Source of the DNA: Pedobacter ginsengisoli
Lineage (GTDB): Bacteria; Bacteroidota; Bacteroidia; Sphingobacteriales; Sphingobacteriaceae
NCBI RefSeq assembly: GCF_002736205.1
Contig: NZ_CP024091.1
Span: forward strand, 2,319,555-2,383,554
Direction of reading: 5' to 3'
Length of the DNA: 64,000 nucleotides
The notes under the pieces are model-generated. The model ran no database searches. It was not told the DNA's origin and saw only the letters and a list, made by a program, of their open reading frames with translations. Both the position numbers and the translations under genes were made by a program. Shown here piece by piece: positions 52,386 through 62,658 of this stretch; the stretch's first letter is position 1, and the number at the start of each line of letters is the position of its first letter.

Positions 52386-55300
52386 TTAAATAGAGTTATA
52401 TCCTAGTTTCCGATAGCTTTCAAATTGAGATTCGTCAAAAAACTGGTCTCCAGTTGATTGCTGAGGAAACTCCGGGTTATCCATAAAATATTCTCTGAGG
52501 TCAATAGGCTCATCACCGGTAAGGGCTGCTTTAACATATATTAACTTGCCAGGATCTGGATTTCCGGGATAGTTAATTTTTCCCTCAACCACGTGGGCTT
52601 TGCAAAAACGTGTTTCCTTATCTTTATTTGTTATAGGAGATACGTCTATTTCTATCTCAACTCCGAAATCTATTCTACATCTTCGTATGGCATTAGCCAA
52701 TCCATCGCAAGTTGAAGTGCTATCCTCTTCCGCATCGCCCAATACTATATAATTGCAACGTCTTCTAATCAATTCGTATAAACCCATATTATCGAAATGC
52801 GCCCCGTCTGATAAGCACACATAATCGGAACTTATGTCTGATCTTCCTACCAAATCCTTAATAAGATAAGCCAAGCCGGTTCTTGGACTGGAACGTTTCC
52901 AGCAGTTAAACCTGGGGTTCCCAATCCACCAGCCTAATCTGACATTAAAAATGGTTAATAAAAATGCAATAGCCGCCGAGGTATGATAACCCATATTGGG
53001 ATTAACAGCAGCACCTGAAATAGCCATGGCTGTACCAAGTGAGGGACCGCCTGGTGCTGAAAAATCGTCTGAAGGGCGGTAACCATACTGAAAAGTTCTG
53101 CTCCCTGAGGATGATGCAGAGCTGGTAGGACTAAAATCGAAACCACAAAACAATGGCGAGAAGATAAAAGACTCAGCTTTACGATCCTGCCGGTCAAGCG
53201 AGGAAACATCTGTAGCACTAAGCGCAGTATTAATTAAAGGGTAAGGGCCAATATATTTCCTCTGTGTCAACAGTGAAGAAATTGGTATATCATCTGCTTT
53301 ATCGAAACCAGTAAATGTATTGTAGGTTGCTTCGCGATCTCTAACGGATCTGGTGGCTCCCAAATATGCCCGCACTAAACGATTTCGATAAAAATAGTGT
53401 AATGAAAACTCATTAACACCTACCCGCCAGCTTAAAAAAGCGGTAACTGCGCCAATAGCAACCCCAAGTATTAAATAATACTCTAATGTACCAGGCATAT
53501 AATTAAACACTGATGTTATTTCGTTAAGAATGATTACTCCCAGAAGCAGAAAGCCTATAAGAAACAGGTAAGGTGCAAAACGAATAAAGTATTCTTTAAT
53601 ATCCCATTTCCCAGCTTTACTCTTATTACCCGATGTGCCAGAAAGGTAAGCAAGCCTTACCGCATAACCAATAAATGCCATCCAACCTGCAAAAATGCCG
53701 GGATAAGTTTCTATTAAATAGTCAAAAATTTTCCTAAAGGCATCATGAAGCAATAGTGTTGCTGATGTGATTAATAGCCAGATCAATATGATCCGATGAA
53801 CCTCTGCTCCCATTTTGGCCCACCATTCCCTTCGCTCATCAGGAAAAAAACTTCCCATAACTGCCATCCTTACTACTACTGAGACACATATTGCCTCTAA
53901 TATTAAGGGAAGTCCAACAATAAATATAGTATCGTCATTACTTAAAGGTTGTTTAAATTTCAAATATCCTATGAGCTGCCATGCGCCCGAAAGTACAAGA
54001 ATACCAGCACAGGTGGCTACCAAAGAAGAAACGCCCAAATAAAGCGTTAATTTAAACCAGTGTATTCTTGCCGGGATCATATTATAGTATCGGCCAATGA
54101 AGGCAATAATAGCCATTGCCAAAAGGCCGGAAATGACTAGTGGCCACAACGTTTCAACTTTACATTCAAAACAATTTAATTTATCAGAAACTTTATAAAA
54201 CCAAGCCGTTATCATGTAGGCTGATATACCTGCCCATATAATCAATCCCGTAGATAAATAAGGACTCCTGCCTATACTACCAAGGCTCCATTTTACCCTT
54301 GGATTTTGGCTGACATGATAGGTACTCATGCCTATTCCCGACAGAATAGCGCCCGGTACTACAATAGCCAGACTCCATAGAAACAGATGAAGTTCATTTA
54401 TTTCATAACCAATATTAGCTCCTGTCCGCACTTCTGCAATCATTTTCCAGCCATAGAAAAAAACGTTCACAAAACTTAATGCAGTTAGCAACAACAATAA
54501 TAATATGGTTTGATTGATCAAGGTATTCCTAAGCCAGGTCATTCCCATTGTCCAGGAATCTGAAGACATTATACTGGAATTCGGACTGAGATAATTACTA
54601 TACATGCGTAACCACCGAAGCGGACGAATTTCATCCGCAAGCGGAGCGGTTGATTTTTTGGGATCTAAATGTTCTGTTACCTTTTCAACTGAACCTGCCC
54701 TTTGTATCCACGAGCTTAGCCATGAGCCAATATAACCACCTCCGGAAACGGTAGAGAGGTAATCGAAGTCCTTAAGTTTATCCAACTGAGCCAATTTCTG
54801 TAGTATACCCAAATTAAAAGTTGCTGACCTGATTCCACCTCCTGATAAAGCCAGGCCCTTTAACTTCATTTCTTCCGCTCTTTTTAGGGGCTCTTTGATC
54901 ACTTTTTTTCCAAATTGTTCAATTTCGTATAAATTGATTGTAGGATCCGTTTGTGCGTCGAGTTTTGCACGCATTCTTCTTGAATCTTTTATTTCCTCTA
55001 GCTCCCCGCTAAATATGGTTTCAAAAGGCAGTGGGATTTCCTTTTGAATTAAACGATTTAAAAGTTCTTTATCATTCTTGATCAATCTTTTTGCTGAACT
55101 CCACCTATTAATTATCCCGTCTGATTCGGAATACCACTTTTCAATGGCTATTGCGCCTTTTAAACTTATTAAATCCTGCTTTAACTCATAATCAACCAAT
55201 TTGTTTTTATCTGATAGTTCAGGCAGGTATACCTGATAAAGTCGTTGCTCGTAAGCGTCAAGATTAGTCGTTTTAAGTGCAAGAATAATCTGCAAAGGCA

Positions 55301-55691
55301 TATACCTTAGGGCTTTTGCAAGTTTAATGCGTTCTTTAGTTTCAGCATACAAGGCATCCTTTATGTATTGTCTTAAAAACGAAGGACTTGAATATAAATC
55401 AGGCCAATTCTCTTGAGCTATATTGGAGGGTATGTTATAGGAAATCCAGGACAATAACTCGTCTGATATATCATAAAAACGAGTTAAAATTGTATCATTA
55501 TCAGTCCCGCTATTGTTATACCATATCAGCTCCCTGATTCGGTGCCACTCCTCAACACTAAGTTCTGTTGTTCTTAAAATGGGAATATTAGCCCAGATCG
55601 GAGTTTTTGGAGATGGGTTTTTCCGACAAATATCCTGAATAACTATAAGATAGGAAACAGCCTCGGCTGTCAAATCAGTAACTACATCCAT
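52386..55691 (-). CDS. Patatin-like phospholipase with large membrane insertion
   Basis: A 1101-residue protein. An N-terminal cytoplasmic region (1-275) precedes the patatin core: oxyanion hole LALSGGGIRSATFNLGILQKL (about 279-299), nucleophile Ser in YLSTVSGGGYIGSW (near 314) and the second catalytic motif LSDGAHFDNMGLYELI (near 960). Between the two catalytic parts lie about eight to ten hydrophobic helices (390-750). It would be an integral membrane hydrolase acting on phospholipids or similar esters on the cytoplasmic side. The usual GxSxG reads T-V-S-G-G here. It is much longer than common patatins. The 250 bases upstream (55692-55941) contain no gene or clear promoter. Confidence 0.85.
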   Translation of the reverse strand: MDVVTDLTAEAVSYLIVIQDICRKNPSPKTPIWANIPILRTTELSVEEWHRIRELIWYNNSGTDNDTILTRFYDISDELLSWISYNIPSNIAQENWPDLYSSPSFLRQYIKDALYAETKERIKLAKALRYMPLQIILALKTTNLDAYEQRLYQVYLPELSDKNKLVDYELKQDLISLKGAIAIEKWYSESDGIINRWSSAKRLIKNDKELLNRLIQKEIPLPFETIFSGELEEIKDSRRMRAKLDAQTDPTINLYEIEQFGKKVIKEPLKRAEEMKLKGLALSGGGIRSATFNLGILQKLAQLDKLKDFDYLSTVSGGGYIGSWLSSWIQRAGSVEKVTEHLDPKKSTAPLADEIRPLRWLRMYSNYLSPNSSIMSSDSWTMGMTWLRNTLINQTILLLLLLTALSFVNVFFYGWKMIAEVRTGANIGYEINELHLFLWSLAIVVPGAILSGIGMSTYHVSQNPRVKWSLGSIGRSPYLSTGLIIWAGISAYMITAWFYKVSDKLNCFECKVETLWPLVISGLLAMAIIAFIGRYYNMIPARIHWFKLTLYLGVSSLVATCAGILVLSGAWQLIGYLKFKQPLSNDDTIFIVGLPLILEAICVSVVVRMAVMGSFFPDERREWWAKMGAEVHRIILIWLLITSATLLLHDAFRKIFDYLIETYPGIFAGWMAFIGYAVRLAYLSGTSGNKSKAGKWDIKEYFIRFAPYLFLIGFLLLGVIILNEITSVFNYMPGTLEYYLILGVAIGAVTAFLSWRVGVNEFSLHYFYRNRLVRAYLGATRSVRDREATYNTFTGFDKADDIPISSLLTQRKYIGPYPLINTALSATDVSSLDRQDRKAESFIFSPLFCGFDFSPTSSASSSGSRTFQYGYRPSDDFSAPGGPSLGTAMAISGAAVNPNMGYHTSAAIAFLLTIFNVRLGWWIGNPRFNCWKRSSPRTGLAYLIKDLVGRSDISSDYVCLSDGAHFDNMGLYELIRRRCNYIVLGDAEEDSTSTCDGLANAIRRCRIDFGVEIEIDVSPITNKDKETRFCKAHVVEGKINYPGNPDPGKLIYVKAALTGDEPIDLREYFMDNPEFPQQSTGDQFFDESQFESYRKLGYNSI

Positions 55692-55941
55692 AATATTAAT
55701 AAATTAAATTTCTGAATAGTCATTTTACTGTGATTCACCCACCAGACATTGTAAGAGCAATATTTTTCATAATAGGGAAATTAATCTATAATAAATTTAC
55801 CTAATAAGAAATTGATCCTCTACCTGCTCATTGCCAAATAAACCTTGCACATGCCCATACCACCAATATTTCACCTTGGAAAAGGGCTATTTACGCTCAA
55901 TTATTATTCTTACTTTAGTAGAGATAACATCCTAAATCATT

Positions 55942-56331
55942 ATGAATAAGGAAATACAAGAATATAATGAGTCGCAGTCAGCAACGGATCAGGAGATTTG
56001 CAACTTGTTGTTTTACGAAATTAGCCGTAACCTAACAGAGGCCGAAAATAGGATTTGGCATGCGCACCCTGTTTGGTTTTTAGAGGGAAATCCAATTGTT
56101 GGCTATAGCAAACTTAAAGCTGGCATCCGTTTAATGTTTTGGAGTGGTGCTGATTTTAATGAATCGGACCTAAAGATAAATACCGGCAAGTTTAAAGATG
56201 CATCAATTACTTATACTGCAATTGAACAGATTAATCCGGATGATCTGTCTCGTTGGATTGAAAAATCGAGAACAATACAGTGGGACTATAAAAATATTGT
56301 GAAGAGAAAAGGGCTCTTATTACGGTTATAA
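55942..56331 (+). CDS. DUF1801-type small protein
   Basis: A 129-residue cytoplasmic protein with AENRIWHAHPVWFLEGNPIVGYSKLKAGIRLMFWSGADF, the central pattern of the DUF1801/YdhG fold, and a C-terminal LSRWIEKSRTIQWDYKNIVKRKG. It is different in detail from the gene at 48036. It ends inside the left arm of a strong hairpin, so transcription stops immediately after translation ends. Confidence 0.8.
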   Translation: MNKEIQEYNESQSATDQEICNLLFYEISRNLTEAENRIWHAHPVWFLEGNPIVGYSKLKAGIRLMFWSGADFNESDLKINTGKFKDASITYTAIEQINPDDLSRWIEKSRTIQWDYKNIVKRKGLLLRL

Positions 56332-56372
56332 ATCAACACTGGCCCAATAAATTGGGCCAGTGTTGATTTATA
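56327..56372. terminator. 22-bp perfect inverted-repeat terminator between convergent genes
   Basis: Arms 56327-56348 and 56351-56372 are exactly complementary with only two bases between them, so the real loop will open at the AT-rich tip. The GC core is CTGGCCCA / TGGGCCAG. The left arm includes the TAA stop of the preceding gene. Confidence 0.88.
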
Positions 56373-56390
56373 AATTAATAGTTCAGGATA

Positions 56391-57917
56391 TTAATTATAC
56401 CCCTCGTTTTGCTTTAATTGTTTGTTTCTGTCCAGTTCAGTCTGAGAAAATGGCAATACATTATTTTTTTCGCCAAATACCAATTGCGCACCTCCCGGAT
56501 TTTTTAGTGGAGCAAGTTTAATTCCCATTAAGTTTCTTCTTTTCAGATCATAATAGCGATGACCTTCTAATGCCAGCTCTATTCTTCTTTCGTGAAGTAT
56601 AAACTCTCTTAGTTTATCTTTGGTATTGTAAACTGCCTCATTTACCGGAGGTAAATTAACACTTGCTCTTTGTCTGATTTCATTTAAAGCCGAGTAAATA
56701 CTTGCATCCGGGCCGCTTACTTCATTTTTGGCTTCTGCATACATTAATAAAACATCAGCATAACGGATATGAATAATATTCTGATCGGTTAGTGGCGTTT
56801 TGCTCCTATCAAATGGAAGTTTAGATAAGTCTATATACTTCTTCTGCGAATAAGTGGTTAACAGCGGATCAGACTCATTAAATACAGAGCCATCTGGGTT
56901 GATATACTTTTCTGTAGGGACTTTGATGGTAAACTTTAATCGCGGATCTCTGTTGGTGTATGGATTAGCTGCATCATAGCCAGATCCTGGCTCAGTAATC
57001 ATTTTTCCGTTACTCATTTCATAATCATCTACTAAATTCTGATAAGGAGCAATAGAGCCATACCAGCCTATTTCTACTAAAACGCCTTCATCTCCCTGTG
57101 GATTATTAGGTGCCAAATATTTAGTAGAGAATATAATCTCAGGATTATTTTGTTGGGTTGTAGTAAGAAATAAATTAGCATAACCACCCTGATAGATTTG
57201 AAATTTACCACCTGTCATTACTGCATTTGCTGTACTTGCGGCTAAAGGCCAGTTCTGTTGAAACAAATAAACCCTTGCTTTCAATGCTTGTGCACTCCCC
57301 TTTACTGCATGCCCGCTGTAAGCTGCGTCAGGTAAGTTGGCAATGGCAAAATCAAGCTCTTCATGTACAAATGCTAACACTTCCTCTTTTGTACTTTTTG
57401 CTATTTTAGCATCATCTACTGAAACAGGAGCCTTTTTGTATAATATTACCCCGCCATAGGCTTGTACAAGATCAAAATAAATCATTGCCCTTATAAATCT
57501 CACTTCAGCTTTATAAACTGTTTTTGCTGCCTCACTACTAGGAGCTTTATCTATATTGTCTAAAAAGAAATTGCAGCCTCCAATACCTTCGTAAGGAGTG
57601 TTATAAAAGGCACCGGGAATATTAGTTGGGTTTACTACACCCAGTGTTAAGTTGCTGTTAAAGCCATAAAAGGTGTGTCTGTCTAATGCATTGTCAGAAT
57701 AAGTATCAAGCCATAATTTTCTGTGGCCATAAAAGCCATTTTGTAATCGCCTGTATACGCCTGCTAAACCCATTTGTGCATCTGCGTCACTTTTCCAAAA
57801 TTCCTCACCGGCAACTGCTGCGGTAGGATTCTTATCCAGAAAGTCCTTTTGACAAGAAGTTAACATTCCAATTATCATTACAATAATTAAGGATATGCTG
57901 GTTTGTTTTGCTTTCAT
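56391..57917 (-). CDS. SusD/RagB family nutrient-binding outer-membrane lipoprotein
   Basis: From ATG at 57917 it has 508 residues. The lipoprotein signal ends IIGMLTSCQKDFLDKNP with the lipidated Cys at about residue 22. It contains the SusD TPR-like core (EEFWKSDADAQMGLAGVYRRL, DADAQM, PSSEAAKTVYKAEVRFIRAMIYFDLVQAYGGV) and the C-terminal RASVNLPPVNEAVYNTKDKLREFILHERRIELALEGHRYYDLKR signature. It captures glycan or other oligomers and hands them to the SusC partner encoded upstream. The frame is open to 57956; the inner ATG fits the signal peptide. Confidence 0.94.
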   Translation of the reverse strand: MKAKQTSISLIIVMIIGMLTSCQKDFLDKNPTAAVAGEEFWKSDADAQMGLAGVYRRLQNGFYGHRKLWLDTYSDNALDRHTFYGFNSNLTLGVVNPTNIPGAFYNTPYEGIGGCNFFLDNIDKAPSSEAAKTVYKAEVRFIRAMIYFDLVQAYGGVILYKKAPVSVDDAKIAKSTKEEVLAFVHEELDFAIANLPDAAYSGHAVKGSAQALKARVYLFQQNWPLAASTANAVMTGGKFQIYQGGYANLFLTTTQQNNPEIIFSTKYLAPNNPQGDEGVLVEIGWYGSIAPYQNLVDDYEMSNGKMITEPGSGYDAANPYTNRDPRLKFTIKVPTEKYINPDGSVFNESDPLLTTYSQKKYIDLSKLPFDRSKTPLTDQNIIHIRYADVLLMYAEAKNEVSGPDASIYSALNEIRQRASVNLPPVNEAVYNTKDKLREFILHERRIELALEGHRYYDLKRRNLMGIKLAPLKNPGGAQLVFGEKNNVLPFSQTELDRNKQLKQNEGYN

Positions 57918-57974
57918 TTTATGAATTTTTTTATTAAATACCATACATGTTCTCATAATTTTCTATCAGGCTAA

Positions 57975-60900
57975 TTAATATTTAATTTTTAAACCTGCGG
58001 TGTAGATCCTTAGCTGAGGGAACTGGGCAAATCTGCCAGATCCGGATCTCTCAGGATCGTTACCTTCATATTTAGTCCATGTAATTAAATTATCACCTGA
58101 TACATAAACTGTTATTCCTTTAGCAGCAATCTTTTTTATGATTGCTTCAGGGAATGTATAAGACAGGTAAAGGTTCTTTAACCTGAGATAAGATGCATCC
58201 TGAAGGAAATAAGTAGAAGTGTACCCCGCAACGCCTGAATAACCAGTAAGGTAAACAGCAGGGATAGTATTACTCGGGTTGGTTGGCGACCATGCATTTA
58301 AAAACTTTGTTGGTGGAGCAGAACCTTGCATAAATGGTTCATAACCCCATTGGCTCACCTGCACTTTTTGTCCCTGAACTCCTTGAAAAAATGCACTCAA
58401 GTTAAATCCTTTCCAACCTGCATTTAAACCAAAGGAATAAGTATAGTCAGGAAAACGGCTAATGCGAATCCTATCCTCTGGTCCTATTGTACCATTTCCA
58501 CTTACATCTCTGATTTTTAAATCACCTGGTTTTAATGTACCAGAGTTAGGCTGTTTTGGTGATTTGTCTATCTCTTCCTGACTTTGGAAAACACCTATCC
58601 AATCATACAAAAAGAAACTATCATAGGGCCTACCAACTTCAATTGTTCCTACAGTTTCAGCTAAAACTTTGGTTACCTTGTTTCTGTACCTGTTAAATAT
58701 AAAATTGGCGCCATAAGTAAACTCTCCTATTTGGTTTTGATGCCTTAGTTCAATTTCTATCCCTTTGTTAACCATGGCACCGGCATTAACTGTAGGTGCA
58801 GCCAAACCAACACTTGCCGGTTGATCTGCACGTGCTGCCAATATATCGGTTGTGTTTTTATTGTACCAATCAACCGTTGCACCAAATAATCCTTTAAATA
58901 AATCTACATCTAAACCAAAATCAGTAATAGCTGTTTTTTCCCATTTCAAATCTTTTTGCGTTAATCTGGTTAATAATACACCAGAGCTTAAACTAGAAAA
59001 TGGATAAGTAGTATTCGAAAGAATATCCTGATATGGATAATAATTAGCAACGCCGCCAGTTTGTATTTCCTGATTACCCAGTACACCATAAGACGCTCTT
59101 AGCTTTAAATTATCAAGCCAGGAAATCTTGTTTTTTATGAAATCTTCTTCTGATAATTTCCATGCGGCTGATCCCCCACCAAATGTTCCCCATCTGTATC
59201 GTGGATCTACCCGAGATGTACCATCGTAACGAATATTACCTTCTAAAATATACTTTTCTTTATAATTATAAGTTACCCTACCAAATAGCGATTGTAAAGC
59301 CCATTCAAAAGAATTCCCGCCTAATGATTGGTCTTTTGGCGAACTTCCATCTAATTCCATAATGGTATTATTTGGGAAATCAAATCTATTAGCACTTATA
59401 TTTGTACTTCTATTTTCTTGTTGCTCATACCCTGCCAAAGCACTTAGGTTATGAACATTGTCTATAGTTTTGTTATAGTTTAAGGTACTGTAGAATGTCT
59501 TGGTGATATTTCTTGCGGAGCTTTGTCGAAGTCCAAAAAAGGAAGGATTACCATTACTTACTTGTTGATAATCGCCCGTTGCATTAGGTTGATAAGCAAA
59601 TGAAGGACTTGCGAATTGACGCTGCCTGTAATCCTGATTGAAAAAAGTAATCGCGCCTTTTGAATACCATTTTAAACCTTTAGCTAAATCAACATCTACA
59701 AAAGCCTGAGCATTTACATTATAATTTTTAGTTAGCTGAGCACCTGTATTATAAACTTCTTCAACAGTTCTGTTTGTACCACCACTTGACACATAATCTC
59801 TGCTGGCTACCCGCCCACTGCCATCTGGCAAATACGGAGTAAACGTAGGTGCTGATGCATAAGCTAATAACAACAAATCGTCGTTAGTTAGCCATGGTGC
59901 TTTAAAATCCTGATAAGACAGATTAATGTTTGTACCTACTTTTATTCTCTTATGAGCCTGTGTAGTAAAATCAATAAGTCCATTATATCTTTTGTAAAGG
60001 TATCCTTTGGTAATACTATTTTGATCCAGATAATTCAAGGAAACATTATAAGTACTTTTATCATTGCCACCTAAAAAGCTTAGATTATGATTTTGCATTG
60101 GTCCTTTACCTAAAACATAGTTTAACCAATTAAAATTTGGATACTGAGCACTATTCGGATTGTTTTTGTAGGCGTCAATCTGGGCTTGAGTGTACTGTGG
60201 GGCTTGTCCGCTTCTTGCTTTAGCCTGATTGTACATTTCCATATACGTAACCGAATTGGTAATTAAATCCGGATACTTTGTAGCTTCACTGGTGCCCCAG
60301 TTACCACTATATTCTATATCATTGGTACCTGCTTTACCTTTTTTTGTAGTAACTAAAATTACGCCGTTTGCCGCCCTTGATCCATATATTGAAGCAGAAG
60401 CAGCGTCCTTAAGTACGGTTACACTTTCGACATCCTGAGGCGAAAGATTTGTAATAGACGTGGTCATCACACCATCCACTAATATCAGCGGGCTTGGAGA
60501 AGCTCCGCTTGAACCAAATCCACGTATTCTAAGGCTACCACTGTCTCTGCCTGGTTCTCCGGTAGATTGTACTACATCCAACCCTGCTATACGGCCCTGT
60601 AGTAAGTTCTGAATATTGGGTGCAGGACGTTCCGTTATGGTTTTCCCTGTCACCGTTGCTACAGAACCAGATAGATTTACTTTTTTCTGAGTACCATAAC
60701 CTACAACAACAACTTCTTCTAAACTCTTGTCTTGCTCCTGCATCACAATAGTCATAAAGTTATCACTTGCAGCTACTTCTTTAGTCTCAAAGCCTATAAA
60801 ATTAAAAGTTAACATTGCTGTTGGCTTAGAAACATTGAGGGCAAACTCCCCTCTTTCATTCGTCACAGCCCCATTTCTTGTTCCCTTTTCTGTAACACTA

Positions 60901-61334
60901 ACTCCAGGAATTCCCTGCCCATTAACATCTGTCACCTTTCCCTTTATTACTATTAAAGTTACATCTACTGTAGTAAGAACAACAAGATTGTCATCAAGGA
61001 AGCGAAACGAGATACCTGTATCTTCAAGTACCTCTTTTAGTACCTCGGTCCAGGCGCTGTTATAAAAATTAATATCTGTTAGTTTGACTTTTGAAAGAAT
61101 TTCATCATTGTAAACAAAATGAATTTTTGTTTGATTTTCGATTGACTTGCATATCTGTTTCAAGGTTGCCTTTTTCACAGAAATCGACACCTTTTCCTGG
61201 GCGGAGCTCTTAACCGCAAAAGTTTGAAGGGTCCCGAGCAAAATAAAAAGCAGGACGGTTTTTATCATAATTAAAAGCTTGAGCGTAGAACGATGCTGCC
61301 ATAGGGATATAACCCCTGGTCCAATTTTTTTCAT
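57975..61334 (-). CDS. SusC/RagA TonB-linked outer-membrane receptor with STN domain
   Basis: From ATG at 61334 it has 1119 residues. After a signal region (LLIMIKTVLLFILLGTLQTFA) comes an STN domain (about 45-120, KVSISVKKATLKQICKSIENQTKIHFVYND), a CarboxypepD_reg-like domain (about 130-205, ending SLEEVVVVGYGTQKK), a plug domain and a 22-strand barrel. The STN domain lets the receptor signal through the anti-sigma factor FecR. It imports ligands with SusD, encoded 57 bases downstream. The two form one complex driven by TonB-ExbBD. No glycoside hydrolase is beside it in this window, so the substrate is not predictable. Confidence 0.95.
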   Translation of the reverse strand: MKKIGPGVISLWQHRSTLKLLIMIKTVLLFILLGTLQTFAVKSSAQEKVSISVKKATLKQICKSIENQTKIHFVYNDEILSKVKLTDINFYNSAWTEVLKEVLEDTGISFRFLDDNLVVLTTVDVTLIVIKGKVTDVNGQGIPGVSVTEKGTRNGAVTNERGEFALNVSKPTAMLTFNFIGFETKEVAASDNFMTIVMQEQDKSLEEVVVVGYGTQKKVNLSGSVATVTGKTITERPAPNIQNLLQGRIAGLDVVQSTGEPGRDSGSLRIRGFGSSGASPSPLILVDGVMTTSITNLSPQDVESVTVLKDAASASIYGSRAANGVILVTTKKGKAGTNDIEYSGNWGTSEATKYPDLITNSVTYMEMYNQAKARSGQAPQYTQAQIDAYKNNPNSAQYPNFNWLNYVLGKGPMQNHNLSFLGGNDKSTYNVSLNYLDQNSITKGYLYKRYNGLIDFTTQAHKRIKVGTNINLSYQDFKAPWLTNDDLLLLAYASAPTFTPYLPDGSGRVASRDYVSSGGTNRTVEEVYNTGAQLTKNYNVNAQAFVDVDLAKGLKWYSKGAITFFNQDYRQRQFASPSFAYQPNATGDYQQVSNGNPSFFGLRQSSARNITKTFYSTLNYNKTIDNVHNLSALAGYEQQENRSTNISANRFDFPNNTIMELDGSSPKDQSLGGNSFEWALQSLFGRVTYNYKEKYILEGNIRYDGTSRVDPRYRWGTFGGGSAAWKLSEEDFIKNKISWLDNLKLRASYGVLGNQEIQTGGVANYYPYQDILSNTTYPFSSLSSGVLLTRLTQKDLKWEKTAITDFGLDVDLFKGLFGATVDWYNKNTTDILAARADQPASVGLAAPTVNAGAMVNKGIEIELRHQNQIGEFTYGANFIFNRYRNKVTKVLAETVGTIEVGRPYDSFFLYDWIGVFQSQEEIDKSPKQPNSGTLKPGDLKIRDVSGNGTIGPEDRIRISRFPDYTYSFGLNAGWKGFNLSAFFQGVQGQKVQVSQWGYEPFMQGSAPPTKFLNAWSPTNPSNTIPAVYLTGYSGVAGYTSTYFLQDASYLRLKNLYLSYTFPEAIIKKIAAKGITVYVSGDNLITWTKYEGNDPERSGSGRFAQFPQLRIYTAGLKIKY

Positions 61335-61515
61335 ATATTTGGTTCTTGGTTTTGTTAATAAAATGACCCTATACGTGTTCAGACGGAGGTCGTTTTGACA
61401 ATTCACATTGAGATAAAGGGGAATGTTTCAGCATTCTCCTTTTTTGTTTTAGCTATAGTTTAGGTTTTTTTCATACTGGCTTGGTTTAGTTTTCTATTTG
61501 GTTTTTTATTCTCAT

Positions 61516-62595
61516 TTACCTTGCTGCCTCTATGTAGACTACATCTTCTACAATGCGGTATCTAAATTTAGTTGTAAATTGAAGGGCTGTGAGCACTTGT
61601 GTTAGGGATTTGTTTTCAAAGGTGGCAGTGAAACTGGCATATTTTAGCACCTCATCTTCTATTATAATATTCTTATTGTACCATCTTCCAAGTTCAGCAG
61701 CTACGTTGTCAAAAGGCTCACCATCAAAAACAAGTTTATTCTCGGTCCACAAACTTTCTGTGGCCTTGTTATTTTCAATGGGCACACTGGTTTTTGTCAA
61801 CAAAGTTGTTGGTTTGGCTATCCTTTCTGAAGTAGCAGTCGAGATCTTTTTGTCATTATGTACTTTTAGTTTTTCACCCGGTTTAAGTGTTATTCTGCTC
61901 GATGATTGCCCGTCTATACTTACTTCTACCGAACCCTGGATTAAGGTTGTTTCAGTATCCTTATCCTCAGGGTAAGCTTTCAGGTTGAATACTGTACCCA
62001 ATACCTTTACCTTTATTGCATTTGCCGAGATAATAAATGGGTGTTTCTTATCATGAGCCACTTCAAAATAAGCCTCGCCGCTTAAATTAACTTCTCTTGT
62101 TGCACTGTTACCGAACTGTTTAGCAAGCGTAAGTTTACTATCGGCGTTAAGCCATACTTTTGTTCCGTCGGGTAATACAAGTTTATTCTTAACCCCTTTT
62201 TTTGAGCTATAAACAATTGCATTATGCTTATCTTGTTTTGGAGTGAAGAAAAAGACCAACACACCCAGCACCAATGATGCTGCAATGGCTGTCAAAAACC
62301 ACATTTTAAGGCGCGCGTTTCTTTTTGGAGTTTCAAGCTGGTCTGTTGATTGATTTGAGGGCGCATAATCTAAATGACCAGCCAACTGCATTTTGGCATA
62401 ATGCACAGTATAAGCTTTCATTGCTTCAACCGCTTCAACAGCATTCTCCCTTTCCGGATTTAAGGTAAGAACCTCATAAACAGATCGTAATCCTGGATCT
62501 TGCTCAATTAACCCAAGCAATTCATTAAATTGATCATCTGTAATATCACCAGCGTTAACTCTGCCAATGAGCCAGTAAAAGCGTTCGTCCTCCAT
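61516..62595 (-). CDS. FecR family anti-sigma factor
   Basis: From ATG at 62595 it has 359 residues. An N-terminal cytoplasmic segment (1-95) binds the sigma factor, one transmembrane helix follows (about 98-118, LKMWFLTAIAASLVLGVLVFFF), and a periplasmic FecR domain (about 130-225) includes KLVLPDGTKVWLNADSKLTLAKQFG and EAYFEVAHDKKHPFIISA. A DUF4974-type tail (about 285-355) ends in FRYRIVEDVVYIEA. It senses the SusC STN domain and releases the ECF sigma factor encoded just upstream. A 181-base gap separates it from susC. Confidence 0.93.
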   Translation of the reverse strand: MEDERFYWLIGRVNAGDITDDQFNELLGLIEQDPGLRSVYEVLTLNPERENAVEAVEAMKAYTVHYAKMQLAGHLDYAPSNQSTDQLETPKRNARLKMWFLTAIAASLVLGVLVFFFTPKQDKHNAIVYSSKKGVKNKLVLPDGTKVWLNADSKLTLAKQFGNSATREVNLSGEAYFEVAHDKKHPFIISANAIKVKVLGTVFNLKAYPEDKDTETTLIQGSVEVSIDGQSSSRITLKPGEKLKVHNDKKISTATSERIAKPTTLLTKTSVPIENNKATESLWTENKLVFDGEPFDNVAAELGRWYNKNIIIEDEVLKYASFTATFENKSLTQVLTALQFTTKFRYRIVEDVVYIEAAR

Positions 62596-62658
62596 CAAAA
62601 TATAGGTTATTATCTGATAAGACAATAAAAAGATGGAAAGTCCCCAATTAAAAAAAAA

